Source: an uncultured Clostridia bacterium
Lineage (GTDB): Bacteria; Bacillota; Clostridia; UMGS1883
Direction of reading: 5' to 3'
NCBI GenBank assembly: GCA_947626145.1
Contig: CANQRB010000013.1
Coordinates: forward strand, 1-47,660
DNA length: 47,660 nucleotides
The notes under the pieces were generated by a model that saw only the letters and a list, made by a program, of their open reading frames with translations, was not told where the DNA came from and did not search any database. The position numbers and the translations under genes are program-made. Positions 33,121-41,023 of this stretch are shown piece after piece. Each line of letters starts with the position of its first letter. Position 1 is the stretch's first letter.

Positions 33121-34566
33121 TTACGCCCCCTCTTTACTCATGGTTTCTTTTATGTCGTCAATGAGCTTCTTCTTGCGTCTGAGCTTCCGGCTGTCGGAAA
33201 CGGAGCTGATGAATACCGCGGCGATGAAGGCCAGCACCGCGCCAAGAGCGAACACCAGACCCAGCCTTATGAGAAGGGCGGGGGTGATCAGGTTCATTCT
33301 GGATATTTTGGCGGTGAGGTATTCCTCGTTGACGCTGTTGAAGTACTCCTCGACCACCACGCGGGCGGTGCGGGTGAGCTCCTTATACTCGTCCTCGAAC
33401 TCGTCGATAAGCTCGTCGCACTTCGCGTTGAGCCGGCTGAGCTCCTCGGGAGTCTGCTCAGCGTTGGTGTAGGACTGGAGCTCCGTCTGGAACTGGCTGA
33501 TCCTGGCGGCGTGCTCGGCAAGGCTGGTGTCGGCCTTGTGCTTCTGCTCAACAACGGTGTCGAAGGCGGTCTTGGGACGTGCCTGATAGAGGCCGTAGGT
33601 CTCGTTCTGGATAACGTTTATCAGGTTCTCGGTAAAGGTCTGGTCGTAGTTGTTCATGGCGAACTGGTTTATCTGAGACCGATCCGCGTACTTGTTGCTC
33701 CTGAGGGAGTAGTTCTCGATATTGACCTTGAGCTTGTTGGAGGCCTGATCCACGTCCTTGGATATGCCGGAGGACTCAATAAAGTCGGAGATGCCGTCTA
33801 TCCTGTTGGAAACAAGGAAGTCATACTTGCCCTCGATGTCCTTAAGGGTGTAGTTGTCAAAGGACACAAAGTCGGGGGATTTTTTGCTGAGATAGTCCAG
33901 ATAGAAGGAGATAATCCTTATTTTTGTTCTGTAAACCCTCAGCTTCTCGCTGTAGTCATAGTTGTCGGCGCCCTTGATCTCGGTCAGGTTCTTAAAGCCG
34001 TCGATGCCGCCCTGCTCCTCCGCCAGACGTACGCGGTTGACCTCGAGGAGAGCCCGCAGGAAGTCGCGGCTATAGTCCTTGCTCAGGAACTTGCGGATAA
34101 AGTTGCTGTCCTTGTAGTCGTGGGGCTGGGTGAATGTTATGCGGTACTCGTTGGCCACATAGCTGAAGTCGTTGCCCTCGCTGCGGACGGAGGACACGGT
34201 GTCGCCGGCGGAATTTTCCAGATAGCTGGAAATGTCAAAGCTGTTCCGCAGGTCGGCAACGGTGAAGTTCTTGTACTTGTCGTTGCTGTTCATGATGTCG
34301 AGGGCCGCCGCGATATTCTCGTCGCTGATCAGATCGTAATAGGTGAAGCGGCTGCCGTCGGGCCGTCTGGACTGGGCAATTTCGGGATAATTCAGCACAA
34401 CGTCGGCTTTGGCCGCGGCGTAGCCGTTATACGCGTAGTACAGAAAGTAGCCCAGGGCGGATATCAGGCCCACAACGGCCATCAGCAAAATGAAGCCGCG
34501 GAATTTGGTGGCCCGGCCTTTGTAGATGACCCTTTTGAGGTTCTTTACCCCTTTCATTTTCTTCAT
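33121..34566 (-). CDS. Wzz-like polysaccharide co-polymerase
   Basis: A 481-aa protein with TM1 at about 25-46 (FILLMAVVGLISALGYFLYY), a long extracytoplasmic helical domain with coiled-coil stretches (about 310-400) and TM2 at about 430-453, then a short basic tail. This is the layout of chain-length determinants. It lacks the Pro-rich TM2 motif of classical Wzz and a BY-kinase domain. Its start overlaps the stop of the glycosylphosphotransferase gene (ATGA), and it is followed 3 bases later by the Wzz-EAL gene, so the two are probably made in equal amounts and may form a mixed complex. Confidence 0.75.
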   Translation of the reverse strand: MKKMKGVKNLKRVIYKGRATKFRGFILLMAVVGLISALGYFLYYAYNGYAAAKADVVLNYPEIAQSRRPDGSRFTYYDLISDENIAAALDIMNSNDKYKNFTVADLRNSFDISSYLENSAGDTVSSVRSEGNDFSYVANEYRITFTQPHDYKDSNFIRKFLSKDYSRDFLRALLEVNRVRLAEEQGGIDGFKNLTEIKGADNYDYSEKLRVYRTKIRIISFYLDYLSKKSPDFVSFDNYTLKDIEGKYDFLVSNRIDGISDFIESSGISKDVDQASNKLKVNIENYSLRSNKYADRSQINQFAMNNYDQTFTENLINVIQNETYGLYQARPKTAFDTVVEQKHKADTSLAEHAARISQFQTELQSYTNAEQTPEELSRLNAKCDELIDEFEDEYKELTRTARVVVEEYFNSVNEEYLTAKISRMNLITPALLIRLGLVFALGAVLAFIAAVFISSVSDSRKLRRKKKLIDDIKETMSKEGA

Positions 34567-35966
34567 TGTTTTACTTCCTCCTTTGCGGCCTTTGCCACAG
34601 TTTTTTTCTTGAAATCGTCCTCGCCCTCGGACGCCGCTTTCAGGAACATGGTCTTTGTGGTGAGAAGGATTATTTTAAAATCAAGAAGCAGAGAATAGTG
34701 GGTTATATAGAACAGGTCGTAATATGTCCTGTCATATATGTAGGTGGAGTACCGTCCGTACACGTGGGAGAGGCCCGTGAGCCCCGCCTTTACCTCAAAG
34801 CGGTAGTCGTAATATTCGATCTCTTTTTCAAACTGCTCCACGAACACCGGACGCTCGGGCCGGGGGCCCACAACGCTCATGTCGCCCTTGAGGATATTGA
34901 TTATCTGGGGCAGCTCATCCAGCCGGCAGGCCCGCAGGAGCTTACCGATAGGTGTGATGCGGGGGTCGTGCTTTTCGGCGAATTTTGGCCCGCTGAGCTT
35001 CTCGGCGTCCGGTATCATGGTGCGGAACTTGTATATCTCAAATTCCTTTTTGTGCCGCGTCAGCCGCACCTGCTTGTAAAACACCGGCCCGGGGGAGGTT
35101 ATCTTGATGGCCAGGGCGATGACCGCCATGGGTATCGCCGCCAGCACCAGCCCGACGGAGGCGATGATTATATCCATGACCCGCTTCAGGAACAGATCCA
35201 CCTTGTTAAGGGATCTTTTCGGCATATACAGGGTGAGTATGTCGTCAAAGAGAACTATTCTGGCGTTGGTCCTGCCCGCGTCGATAATCTTCGGCACGAT
35301 GAACAGATCCTTGTTCAGCTCCGTGGCCGCCGCCACCGCCGCGTCGTTGTCCTTGTCGGGCAGGTCGGTGAAGATGCAGATGGCGTCAAAAAGGGGAAAG
35401 CTGTCCTTGATGAAGCGGTTCAGCTCCTCGGAGGTCATATCCGCCACGTCCTCGTACCAGGCGTCGTAATTGTTCAGCACGCCGTACTTTATCTTCTTCA
35501 TCCGGGGGAAATTCTTTTCACCGGAGTCGATTATGAGCAGGCTGGGCTTTTTGTACCTGGTCTCGTCGTCAAAGTGCCTCATCATCAGTACGTCGGAGGC
35601 AAACACCGCCGCCACTTTGACGAACAAAAGCACCAGATCCGCCAGGAACTGATCCAGAGACATGAAGAAGATCAGGTTCACAATTCCCATTATGAAGAAG
35701 GTGTACACCGCGGCCAGGGCCGTCATTACGAATTTTTCGTACAGGCCCGAAACCACCAGCATATACTTCTCCAGCAGGTACATGAAAATCATCATGCCTC
35801 CGCAGTCGGCTATGTACAGCAGCGCCACCGCGCGGCTGCCAATGGAGGCGCTGTCCGACCGGATAATAAAGGCCAGTACCAGAACCGCCAGCAAAACCAC
35901 GGCGTTGCAGAAAAGCTCGTACCTGCACTCGTTGCGGGGATTGCGCACCTTGAGTCCGTTATGCAT
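34563..35966 (-). CDS. Polyprenyl glycosylphosphotransferase (priming enzyme)
   Basis: A 467-aa WcaJ/PssY-like initiating sugar-phosphate transferase, which loads the first sugar phosphate onto undecaprenyl phosphate. Four to five N-terminal membrane helices (about 18-140) precede a CoA-binding-like cytoplasmic region. The catalytic domain begins near 265: KRVMDIIIASVGLVLAAIP, ITSPGPVFYKQVRL, FEIYKFRTM and the signature GDMSVVGPRPERP. ATG at 35966 with GGAAAGAG. It is 4 bases after a GT2 gene and coupled to the first Wzz-like gene. This gene marks the operon as exopolysaccharide or capsule synthesis. Confidence 0.93.
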   Translation of the reverse strand: MHNGLKVRNPRNECRYELFCNAVVLLAVLVLAFIIRSDSASIGSRAVALLYIADCGGMMIFMYLLEKYMLVVSGLYEKFVMTALAAVYTFFIMGIVNLIFFMSLDQFLADLVLLFVKVAAVFASDVLMMRHFDDETRYKKPSLLIIDSGEKNFPRMKKIKYGVLNNYDAWYEDVADMTSEELNRFIKDSFPLFDAICIFTDLPDKDNDAAVAAATELNKDLFIVPKIIDAGRTNARIVLFDDILTLYMPKRSLNKVDLFLKRVMDIIIASVGLVLAAIPMAVIALAIKITSPGPVFYKQVRLTRHKKEFEIYKFRTMIPDAEKLSGPKFAEKHDPRITPIGKLLRACRLDELPQIINILKGDMSVVGPRPERPVFVEQFEKEIEYYDYRFEVKAGLTGLSHVYGRYSTYIYDRTYYDLFYITHYSLLLDFKIILLTTKTMFLKAASEGEDDFKKKTVAKAAKEEVKQ

Positions 35967-35970
35967 AAAA

Positions 35971-36819
35971 TCACTCTTTCCGTAGCAGCTTTTCCTGAAG
36001 CATGCGAAAAACCTTGGAAAAAATTATTATATAGGGCCTCATACGTGTCAGAAGCCTGTAAAAGGGAGTGTCGATCCCCCAGCCGGGCAAAGCCTCGGCC
36101 ATATAGCGGGCCACGCTGCGGTTGGCCGCCAGCTTCTCTCTGAAGCCCAGGCCGCTGCCGGTCAGCGAGGTCTCGCCCCTGACATAGTGATAAAGCACCT
36201 TATCCACGAAGCAAAAGCTTTGGACGTTTTTAAAGACGCCCACGGAAAACTTCAGATCCTCCGCCGTCCTGAGGCCGGTGTCAAACTTAAGTCCTCCGAT
36301 AACCGAATTTTTGATGAGCTTCATGCAAACATGGTTCATGTTGATGCCCGTCATCATTTTTATGTACACCTTTTTCAGCTCCGGCCCCCGAAGCACCGCG
36401 CCGCCGGGGAAAACTCCCCTTGGGGCGAAGGATCTTCCGCCGGGGAAGTCGAAAACATACCGGCACTGGATCACGTCGCAGTCCGTTTCCCGGGCCCGGG
36501 TGATCAGGGTCTCGAGCATATCTGCCTCCCAAAAGTCGTCCGAGTCCAGAAAGGCCGCGTACTCCGCCGTCAGCCGCTCGAGGGCAGCGTTACGGGCGCC
36601 GGCGGCGCCGGAATTGATCTCCCGCTCGATACACACGAAGCGGGGATCCGAGCGGGCGTACTCCCGCATTATTTCAAGGCTGCCGTCGGGTGAGGCGTCG
36701 TCCACCATCAGGGCCTCCCAATTTGTAAAGGTCTGGGCCTTCAGGCTGTCGAGACACTTCCGCAGCCCTTTTTCGGCCTTATACACAGGTATTATGACCT
36801 GTACCTCCGCTCCTGACAC
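35971..36819 (-). CDS. Glycosyltransferase family 2
   Basis: A 282-aa GT-A enzyme: VQVIIPVYKAEKGLRKCLDS, MVDDASPDGSLE and AAFLDSDDFWEA (DxD). GTG start at 36819 close behind GAGG. It is the first polymer-synthesis gene of the operon, 29 bases after the sensor kinase gene, with no promoter visible between them, so signalling and synthesis genes appear to share one transcript. Confidence 0.88.
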   Translation of the reverse strand: MSGAEVQVIIPVYKAEKGLRKCLDSLKAQTFTNWEALMVDDASPDGSLEIMREYARSDPRFVCIEREINSGAAGARNAALERLTAEYAAFLDSDDFWEADMLETLITRARETDCDVIQCRYVFDFPGGRSFAPRGVFPGGAVLRGPELKKVYIKMMTGINMNHVCMKLIKNSVIGGLKFDTGLRTAEDLKFSVGVFKNVQSFCFVDKVLYHYVRGETSLTGSGLGFREKLAANRSVARYMAEALPGWGIDTPFYRLLTRMRPYIIIFSKVFRMLQEKLLRKE

Positions 36820-36848
36820 AACCTCGCCCCCCGTTCGGCTTATTCTTC

Positions 36849-39398
36849 TTATTCCTTAAGTATGTTCTGTATGGTTTCCATGAGCACCCGCACATTGATC
36901 GGCTTGGAAATATGGCCGTTCATGCCGCTTTCCAGAGCCTTTTTCCTGTCCTCGTCAAAGGCGTTGGCGGTCATGGCGAGAATGGGTACCGACGACAGGG
37001 CCGGATCGTCCAGGGCCCTGATGGCCCTCGCGGCGGCGTAGCCGTCCATCACCGGCATCTGTATATCCATGAGTATGAGCTCGTAATATCCCGGCGCCGA
37101 AGCGGAGACCTTTTCCACCGCCTCGGAACCGTCGGCGGCAGACTCCACCGCGAAGCCGCTTTCGGTCAGCAGCTCCTCGGCTATTTCCCGATTAAGCTCG
37201 TTGTCCTCCACAAGGAGTATGCGCTTGCCCTTCACCTCGTCGGAGACCTCCGGAGTCGAAGGCTCATCCTTCCTGCCGGAGGCGGACACCGCGTCCACAA
37301 GGGTGTCTCTCAGCTCCGAGATGAACAGGGGCTTGCTGCAAAAGGCGGTCACACCGGCCTCTCTGGCCTCATCCTCAAAAGAGCTCCAGTCATAAGCGGT
37401 GAGGATAATGATGGGCACATCCGGGCCCACTATCCTCCGGAGCCTGCGCACAACCTCGATGCCGCTCAGATCGGGCAGGGACCAGTCCACCACAAAGATG
37501 CGGAACCGGTCGTCCATCTCCACGGCCTGTTTGGCCCGCAGCACCGCCTCGAGACCGTGAAGGGTCCATTCGGCGCGGAGGCCTATGCGCATGAGCATTT
37601 TGGAAACGCTGTCGCAGGTTTCGTAGCTGTCGTCCACCACAAGGGCTCTCTGGCCCTCCAGCTCCTTGATAATGTCCACCTGTCTGGGGTGGTTCACAAG
37701 GCGGAACTGAAGGTTGATTATGAACTCGGTGCCCTTGCCCTGCTCGCTCTCGACCTTGATCATGCCGCCCATGGCGTCCACGATGTTCTTGGCGATGGGC
37801 AGGCCCAGTCCGGTGCCCTGTATACCGCTGACGGTGGAGGTCCGTTCCCGTTCAAAGGGCTCAAAGACCTTTTCCAGGAATTCCGGAGCCATGCCTATGC
37901 CGGTGTCCTTTATCCTGATCTCATACGAGCCGTAGCCCTTGGGCGCCGAGCGCCCCTGCCTTATGGTGAGGGACACGGAGCCGCCTGAGGGGGTAAATTT
38001 GATGGCGTTGCTCAGTATATTCAGCAGCACCTGATTCAGATGCAGCTTGTCACAGTAAATATCCTCGTCCACGACGTCTATGGTGTCCATGAAAAAGCTG
38101 AGCTGCTTGGTGTGCATCTGGGACTGGATTATGTTGCGCATATCCCGGAAGATGTCGGAGATATTGCACTCCTTTTCCTCGATGTGGAGCTTACCGCTCT
38201 CGATGCGGCTCATGTCCAGCACGTCGTTGATAAGGCTCAGCAAATGCTCGCTGGAGGAAAGTATCTTGGTGAGGTATTCCTGCACCCGATCCCGATTGTC
38301 GATATTGCTGCGGGCCAGGGTGGTAAAGCCGACGATGGCGTTCATGGGCGTCCGTATGTCGTGGGACATATTGGAGAGAAACATGGTCTTGGCGCGCTCG
38401 GCCGCCTCGGCCTTTTTCAGCCTTTCTGAAAGGACAGCCTGTTCGACGGCGCTGTTCATGACCTTGCGCGAGTTGCCCAGCACCCACAGATAGTAGGCGG
38501 CCACGGCGATGGCGATGAGGGCGGCCACGATGAGCAGCACTCTCTGTACGTCATAAAGATTGGCCAGAGCCACCTTCCTTGGCACCGAAACGGCGATCTC
38601 CCAGTTGTTCACATCCGAGGGGGCGTAGTAAAGGTACAGCCAGTCCCCCTTGTCTATCGGCTCAAACAGGCAGTAGCCCGTGCCGCCGGAGAGGAGGGAA
38701 TCGACCATTTTTTCCCACGGGCCGCCGACCTTGACCCGGCGCGGAGCCATATCGCTTATGTTGGTCAGCTCCTCATGCCAGGTGTCCATGATAAAGTCGC
38801 CGCTGGCCCGGTCAATTATGTATATGCTGGCGCTGGCGTTATATATGTTGTCTATGTTCATGGTCTTGGGCAGCTCGGAGAGAACGGTGACCCCGTAGAG
38901 CAGCGCCGCGACCCTGCCGTCCTGTTCAATAGGCACAAAATGGCGCAGCACCTCGGTTCCGCTGCCGGTAATGCTCCGGGAACGGCCGGTAATATGCTCG
39001 CCAAGCTTGACCTCCTCGTCGAAGGACAGGTCGGATTCTATTTCATCTATTTTTTCTCCGTCGGGAGATATGACCGTATTGTCCGGCAGCAAAATATGTA
39101 TGCGGCTGGTGGTCATAAGGGGCGAGACGGCGCTCACCATACTTTTAAGGGCGTCCTGATCGAAGTCGTCCACGGTGGAAAGGAAATCCTTGGTGGCGTT
39201 CAAAATACGGCTGTCGCGGCTGAGCTTGTTGCCCAGCTCCTCCACGGCGGTCCTTGCGCCCTCCTCCATACGTTCTATGCAGCGCTGCTCCATCAGGATG
39301 CTTATCTGAACATAACCATAGGAAAAGATGATCGCGATAACAAGGATTATCACGACCGTGGCAACAAGGCTTGCGTCATGTCTGCGCGCCCTCTTCAT
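36849..39398 (-). CDS. Hybrid sensor histidine kinase with two receiver domains
   Basis: An 849-aa membrane kinase. TM1 about 12-35, an extracellular sensor of about 250 residues resembling a double Cache domain (YIIDRASGDFIMDTWHE), TM2 about 290-312. HisKA has the phospho-His near 346 (FLSNMSHDIRTPMNAIVGF); HATPase has NILSNAIKFTP, DTGIGM and GTGLGLPIAK. Two receivers follow: Asp near 637 (VVDWSLPDLSG) and near 778 (LILMDIQMPVMDG). No HAMP domain. ATG at 39398 has GGGGAG 8 bases upstream. With the nearby free Hpt and REC-HD-GYP genes it forms a complete His-Asp-His-Asp relay. The signal is unknown; Cache domains usually bind small molecules. Confidence 0.93.
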   Translation of the reverse strand: MKRARRHDASLVATVVIILVIAIIFSYGYVQISILMEQRCIERMEEGARTAVEELGNKLSRDSRILNATKDFLSTVDDFDQDALKSMVSAVSPLMTTSRIHILLPDNTVISPDGEKIDEIESDLSFDEEVKLGEHITGRSRSITGSGTEVLRHFVPIEQDGRVAALLYGVTVLSELPKTMNIDNIYNASASIYIIDRASGDFIMDTWHEELTNISDMAPRRVKVGGPWEKMVDSLLSGGTGYCLFEPIDKGDWLYLYYAPSDVNNWEIAVSVPRKVALANLYDVQRVLLIVAALIAIAVAAYYLWVLGNSRKVMNSAVEQAVLSERLKKAEAAERAKTMFLSNMSHDIRTPMNAIVGFTTLARSNIDNRDRVQEYLTKILSSSEHLLSLINDVLDMSRIESGKLHIEEKECNISDIFRDMRNIIQSQMHTKQLSFFMDTIDVVDEDIYCDKLHLNQVLLNILSNAIKFTPSGGSVSLTIRQGRSAPKGYGSYEIRIKDTGIGMAPEFLEKVFEPFERERTSTVSGIQGTGLGLPIAKNIVDAMGGMIKVESEQGKGTEFIINLQFRLVNHPRQVDIIKELEGQRALVVDDSYETCDSVSKMLMRIGLRAEWTLHGLEAVLRAKQAVEMDDRFRIFVVDWSLPDLSGIEVVRRLRRIVGPDVPIIILTAYDWSSFEDEAREAGVTAFCSKPLFISELRDTLVDAVSASGRKDEPSTPEVSDEVKGKRILLVEDNELNREIAEELLTESGFAVESAADGSEAVEKVSASAPGYYELILMDIQMPVMDGYAAARAIRALDDPALSSVPILAMTANAFDEDRKKALESGMNGHISKPINVRVLMETIQNILKE

Positions 39399-39449
39399 CA
39401 AGCCAACTCCCCTTTTCCTTTAAATATGTCATGTATGCCGTCGTCCCGC

Positions 39450-40580
39450 CTATACATCCGAGAACACCTTGGCGCCCTCTTTATAGCGGTTGAGGGACAA
39501 ATTGTGCTTGCCGTTGCGCTTGGCCTCGTAAAGAGCCGCGTCGGCCTGACAGAATATGGCGTCGAAGCCCTCCACCTTCTGATCCTTGATCAGCAGGGCG
39601 CCCACGGAGCAGCCCACCTGTACGTCGAGCTTTTCCTTCGACTCCCGGGCTATGGTGCGTCCGGTGTCAAGGCACCTCTCACGCAGCTCCGACTCGCCGA
39701 TGGCCCTCGGAATAAAGACCATAAATTCGTCGCCGCCGAAGCGGGCGACCACGCCCATGGAACCGAAAACGCTCTTCATGGCGTCGCCCACGCACTGGAG
39801 AACCAGATCCCCCTTGTGGTGGCCGTAGGTGTCGTTTATCAGCTTGAAATCGTCCAGATCAAGGATGATCAGGGCGGCGGAAACCTTGGGGTTGTTCTGG
39901 GCCAGATGCTTTGATATCTGCTGCTGACAGCTCAGCTTATTGTAAAGATCAGGCAGCAGGGGATCGCGGCTGCTCATGAGCTCGTACCTCACCCGGCGGT
40001 CATACTCCTGTATGCGCAGGGACATGACTATGTGCCAGAGGGTGAAGGAAAAGCCCAGAGCGCACAGCGCCCTGAAAACATCGTGCTGCTTGATTATGAT
40101 GTCGTTCTTGAACAACAGAACCCCTATAATATAAATGACCTCATAGGAGCACACGATGCCGTAGGATATGTAAGTCTTAAGAACGAAGCACGACGGAAAA
40201 ATCACACATAGCAGCGCCATAAAGCTGGACGGCGCGTTCCTGTCGCTGAGCACGTCGATCAGCACAATGAAGGTAAAGACGATTATGCCGAAAGCGATGC
40301 ACAGCCCCGTGGCCAGCCTCGGACTGGGCTCGTTTTTCTTGCCGCATAAGGCCAGCACAACGCGGAAGGCCAAAATCACGGGCAAAAAGAGCACATGCCA
40401 GATAGAGGGCCTCCAGCCGTTTATGATGAACGGCGTCACCACAAGAAACATTACCAGAAGAACGATGGTCGCCGTGCAGCCCTGCTGGAGCGAGCGAATA
40501 TTATTTTTCGCGTTGTCCTTGGCCGCGGCCTTAAAGTATTCTTTTTTCCGGACCATATCGTTCCTGATGAAATCTATCAC
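39450..40580 (-). CDS. Membrane GGDEF diguanylate cyclase
   Basis: A 376-aa protein with five to six N-terminal membrane helices (about 32-205) and a C-terminal GGDEF domain that makes c-di-GMP from two GTP. The active-site loop is intact, ARFGGDEFMVFIP near 278-290, as are the DLDDFKLINDTYGH metal and GTP residues. The product-inhibition RxxD site is absent: FGSMGVVA stands where it should be, so no feedback inhibition is expected at that site. GTG start at 40580. It lies between the Hpt and sensor kinase genes. The membrane part is an unnamed sensor type. Confidence 0.92.
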   Translation of the reverse strand: MIDFIRNDMVRKKEYFKAAAKDNAKNNIRSLQQGCTATIVLLVMFLVVTPFIINGWRPSIWHVLFLPVILAFRVVLALCGKKNEPSPRLATGLCIAFGIIVFTFIVLIDVLSDRNAPSSFMALLCVIFPSCFVLKTYISYGIVCSYEVIYIIGVLLFKNDIIIKQHDVFRALCALGFSFTLWHIVMSLRIQEYDRRVRYELMSSRDPLLPDLYNKLSCQQQISKHLAQNNPKVSAALIILDLDDFKLINDTYGHHKGDLVLQCVGDAMKSVFGSMGVVARFGGDEFMVFIPRAIGESELRERCLDTGRTIARESKEKLDVQVGCSVGALLIKDQKVEGFDAIFCQADAALYEAKRNGKHNLSLNRYKEGAKVFSDV

Positions 40581-40619
40581 GGCGTTCCTGTCCTCCTCCC
40601 AAATATTTTATCCGAAATT

Positions 40620-41000
40620 TTACTGACAGTTGCTCTCAATGGCGCTGATTACCTTCTCATATTCCGGAGCGATGCGCTCCATAAACTCTCCGGCGCCCTT
40701 AAGATCGCCGTTGCGGATCATGCCGAGCTGCTCGGTAAAAAGATTGCCGAGTCTGGTTATCGACAGATTCAGACAAACTCCCTTGAGGGAGTGGCAGTTA
40801 AACTCGATGGCCTTTTTCGTCTCCTCGTCGGAGGCTCCCCCCTCGAGATCCTTTTGCAGCTCCGTATAATAGCTGACGCTGTTGCTGGGGAACTTTTTCA
40901 GAACCTTCGCCATCAGCCGTTCATTCCCCAGGAGCCTCTCCAGCGCCTCATCGACGTTGATGCCGGCATCCTCAAGGTTTTTCTTCATTGTCGCGTCCAT
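40620..41000 (-). CDS. Free-standing Hpt phosphotransfer protein
   Basis: A 126-aa helical protein with the Hpt signature FNCHSLKGVCLNLSITRLG; the phospho-accepting His is near residue 70. It would shuttle phosphate between the hybrid kinase's receivers and the REC-HD-GYP regulator. ATG at 41000 is preferred, with GGGAGGA 6 bases upstream; a TTG at 41006 is less likely. It is 17 bases after the regulator gene and 39 before the cyclase gene. Confidence 0.85.
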   Translation of the reverse strand: MDATMKKNLEDAGINVDEALERLLGNERLMAKVLKKFPSNSVSYYTELQKDLEGGASDEETKKAIEFNCHSLKGVCLNLSITRLGNLFTEQLGMIRNGDLKGAGEFMERIAPEYEKVISAIESNCQ

Positions 41001-41023
41001 AGTCAATCCTCCCTCAATCTAAC

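Noticed and set aside
30799-34698. Plus-strand open frame of about 1300 codons opposite the two Wzz-like genes
   Set aside because: It is antisense to two genes with clear domains and coupled starts; its composition (Val, Gly, Leu-rich, no domain) is typical of the mirror frame of GC-rich coding sequence.
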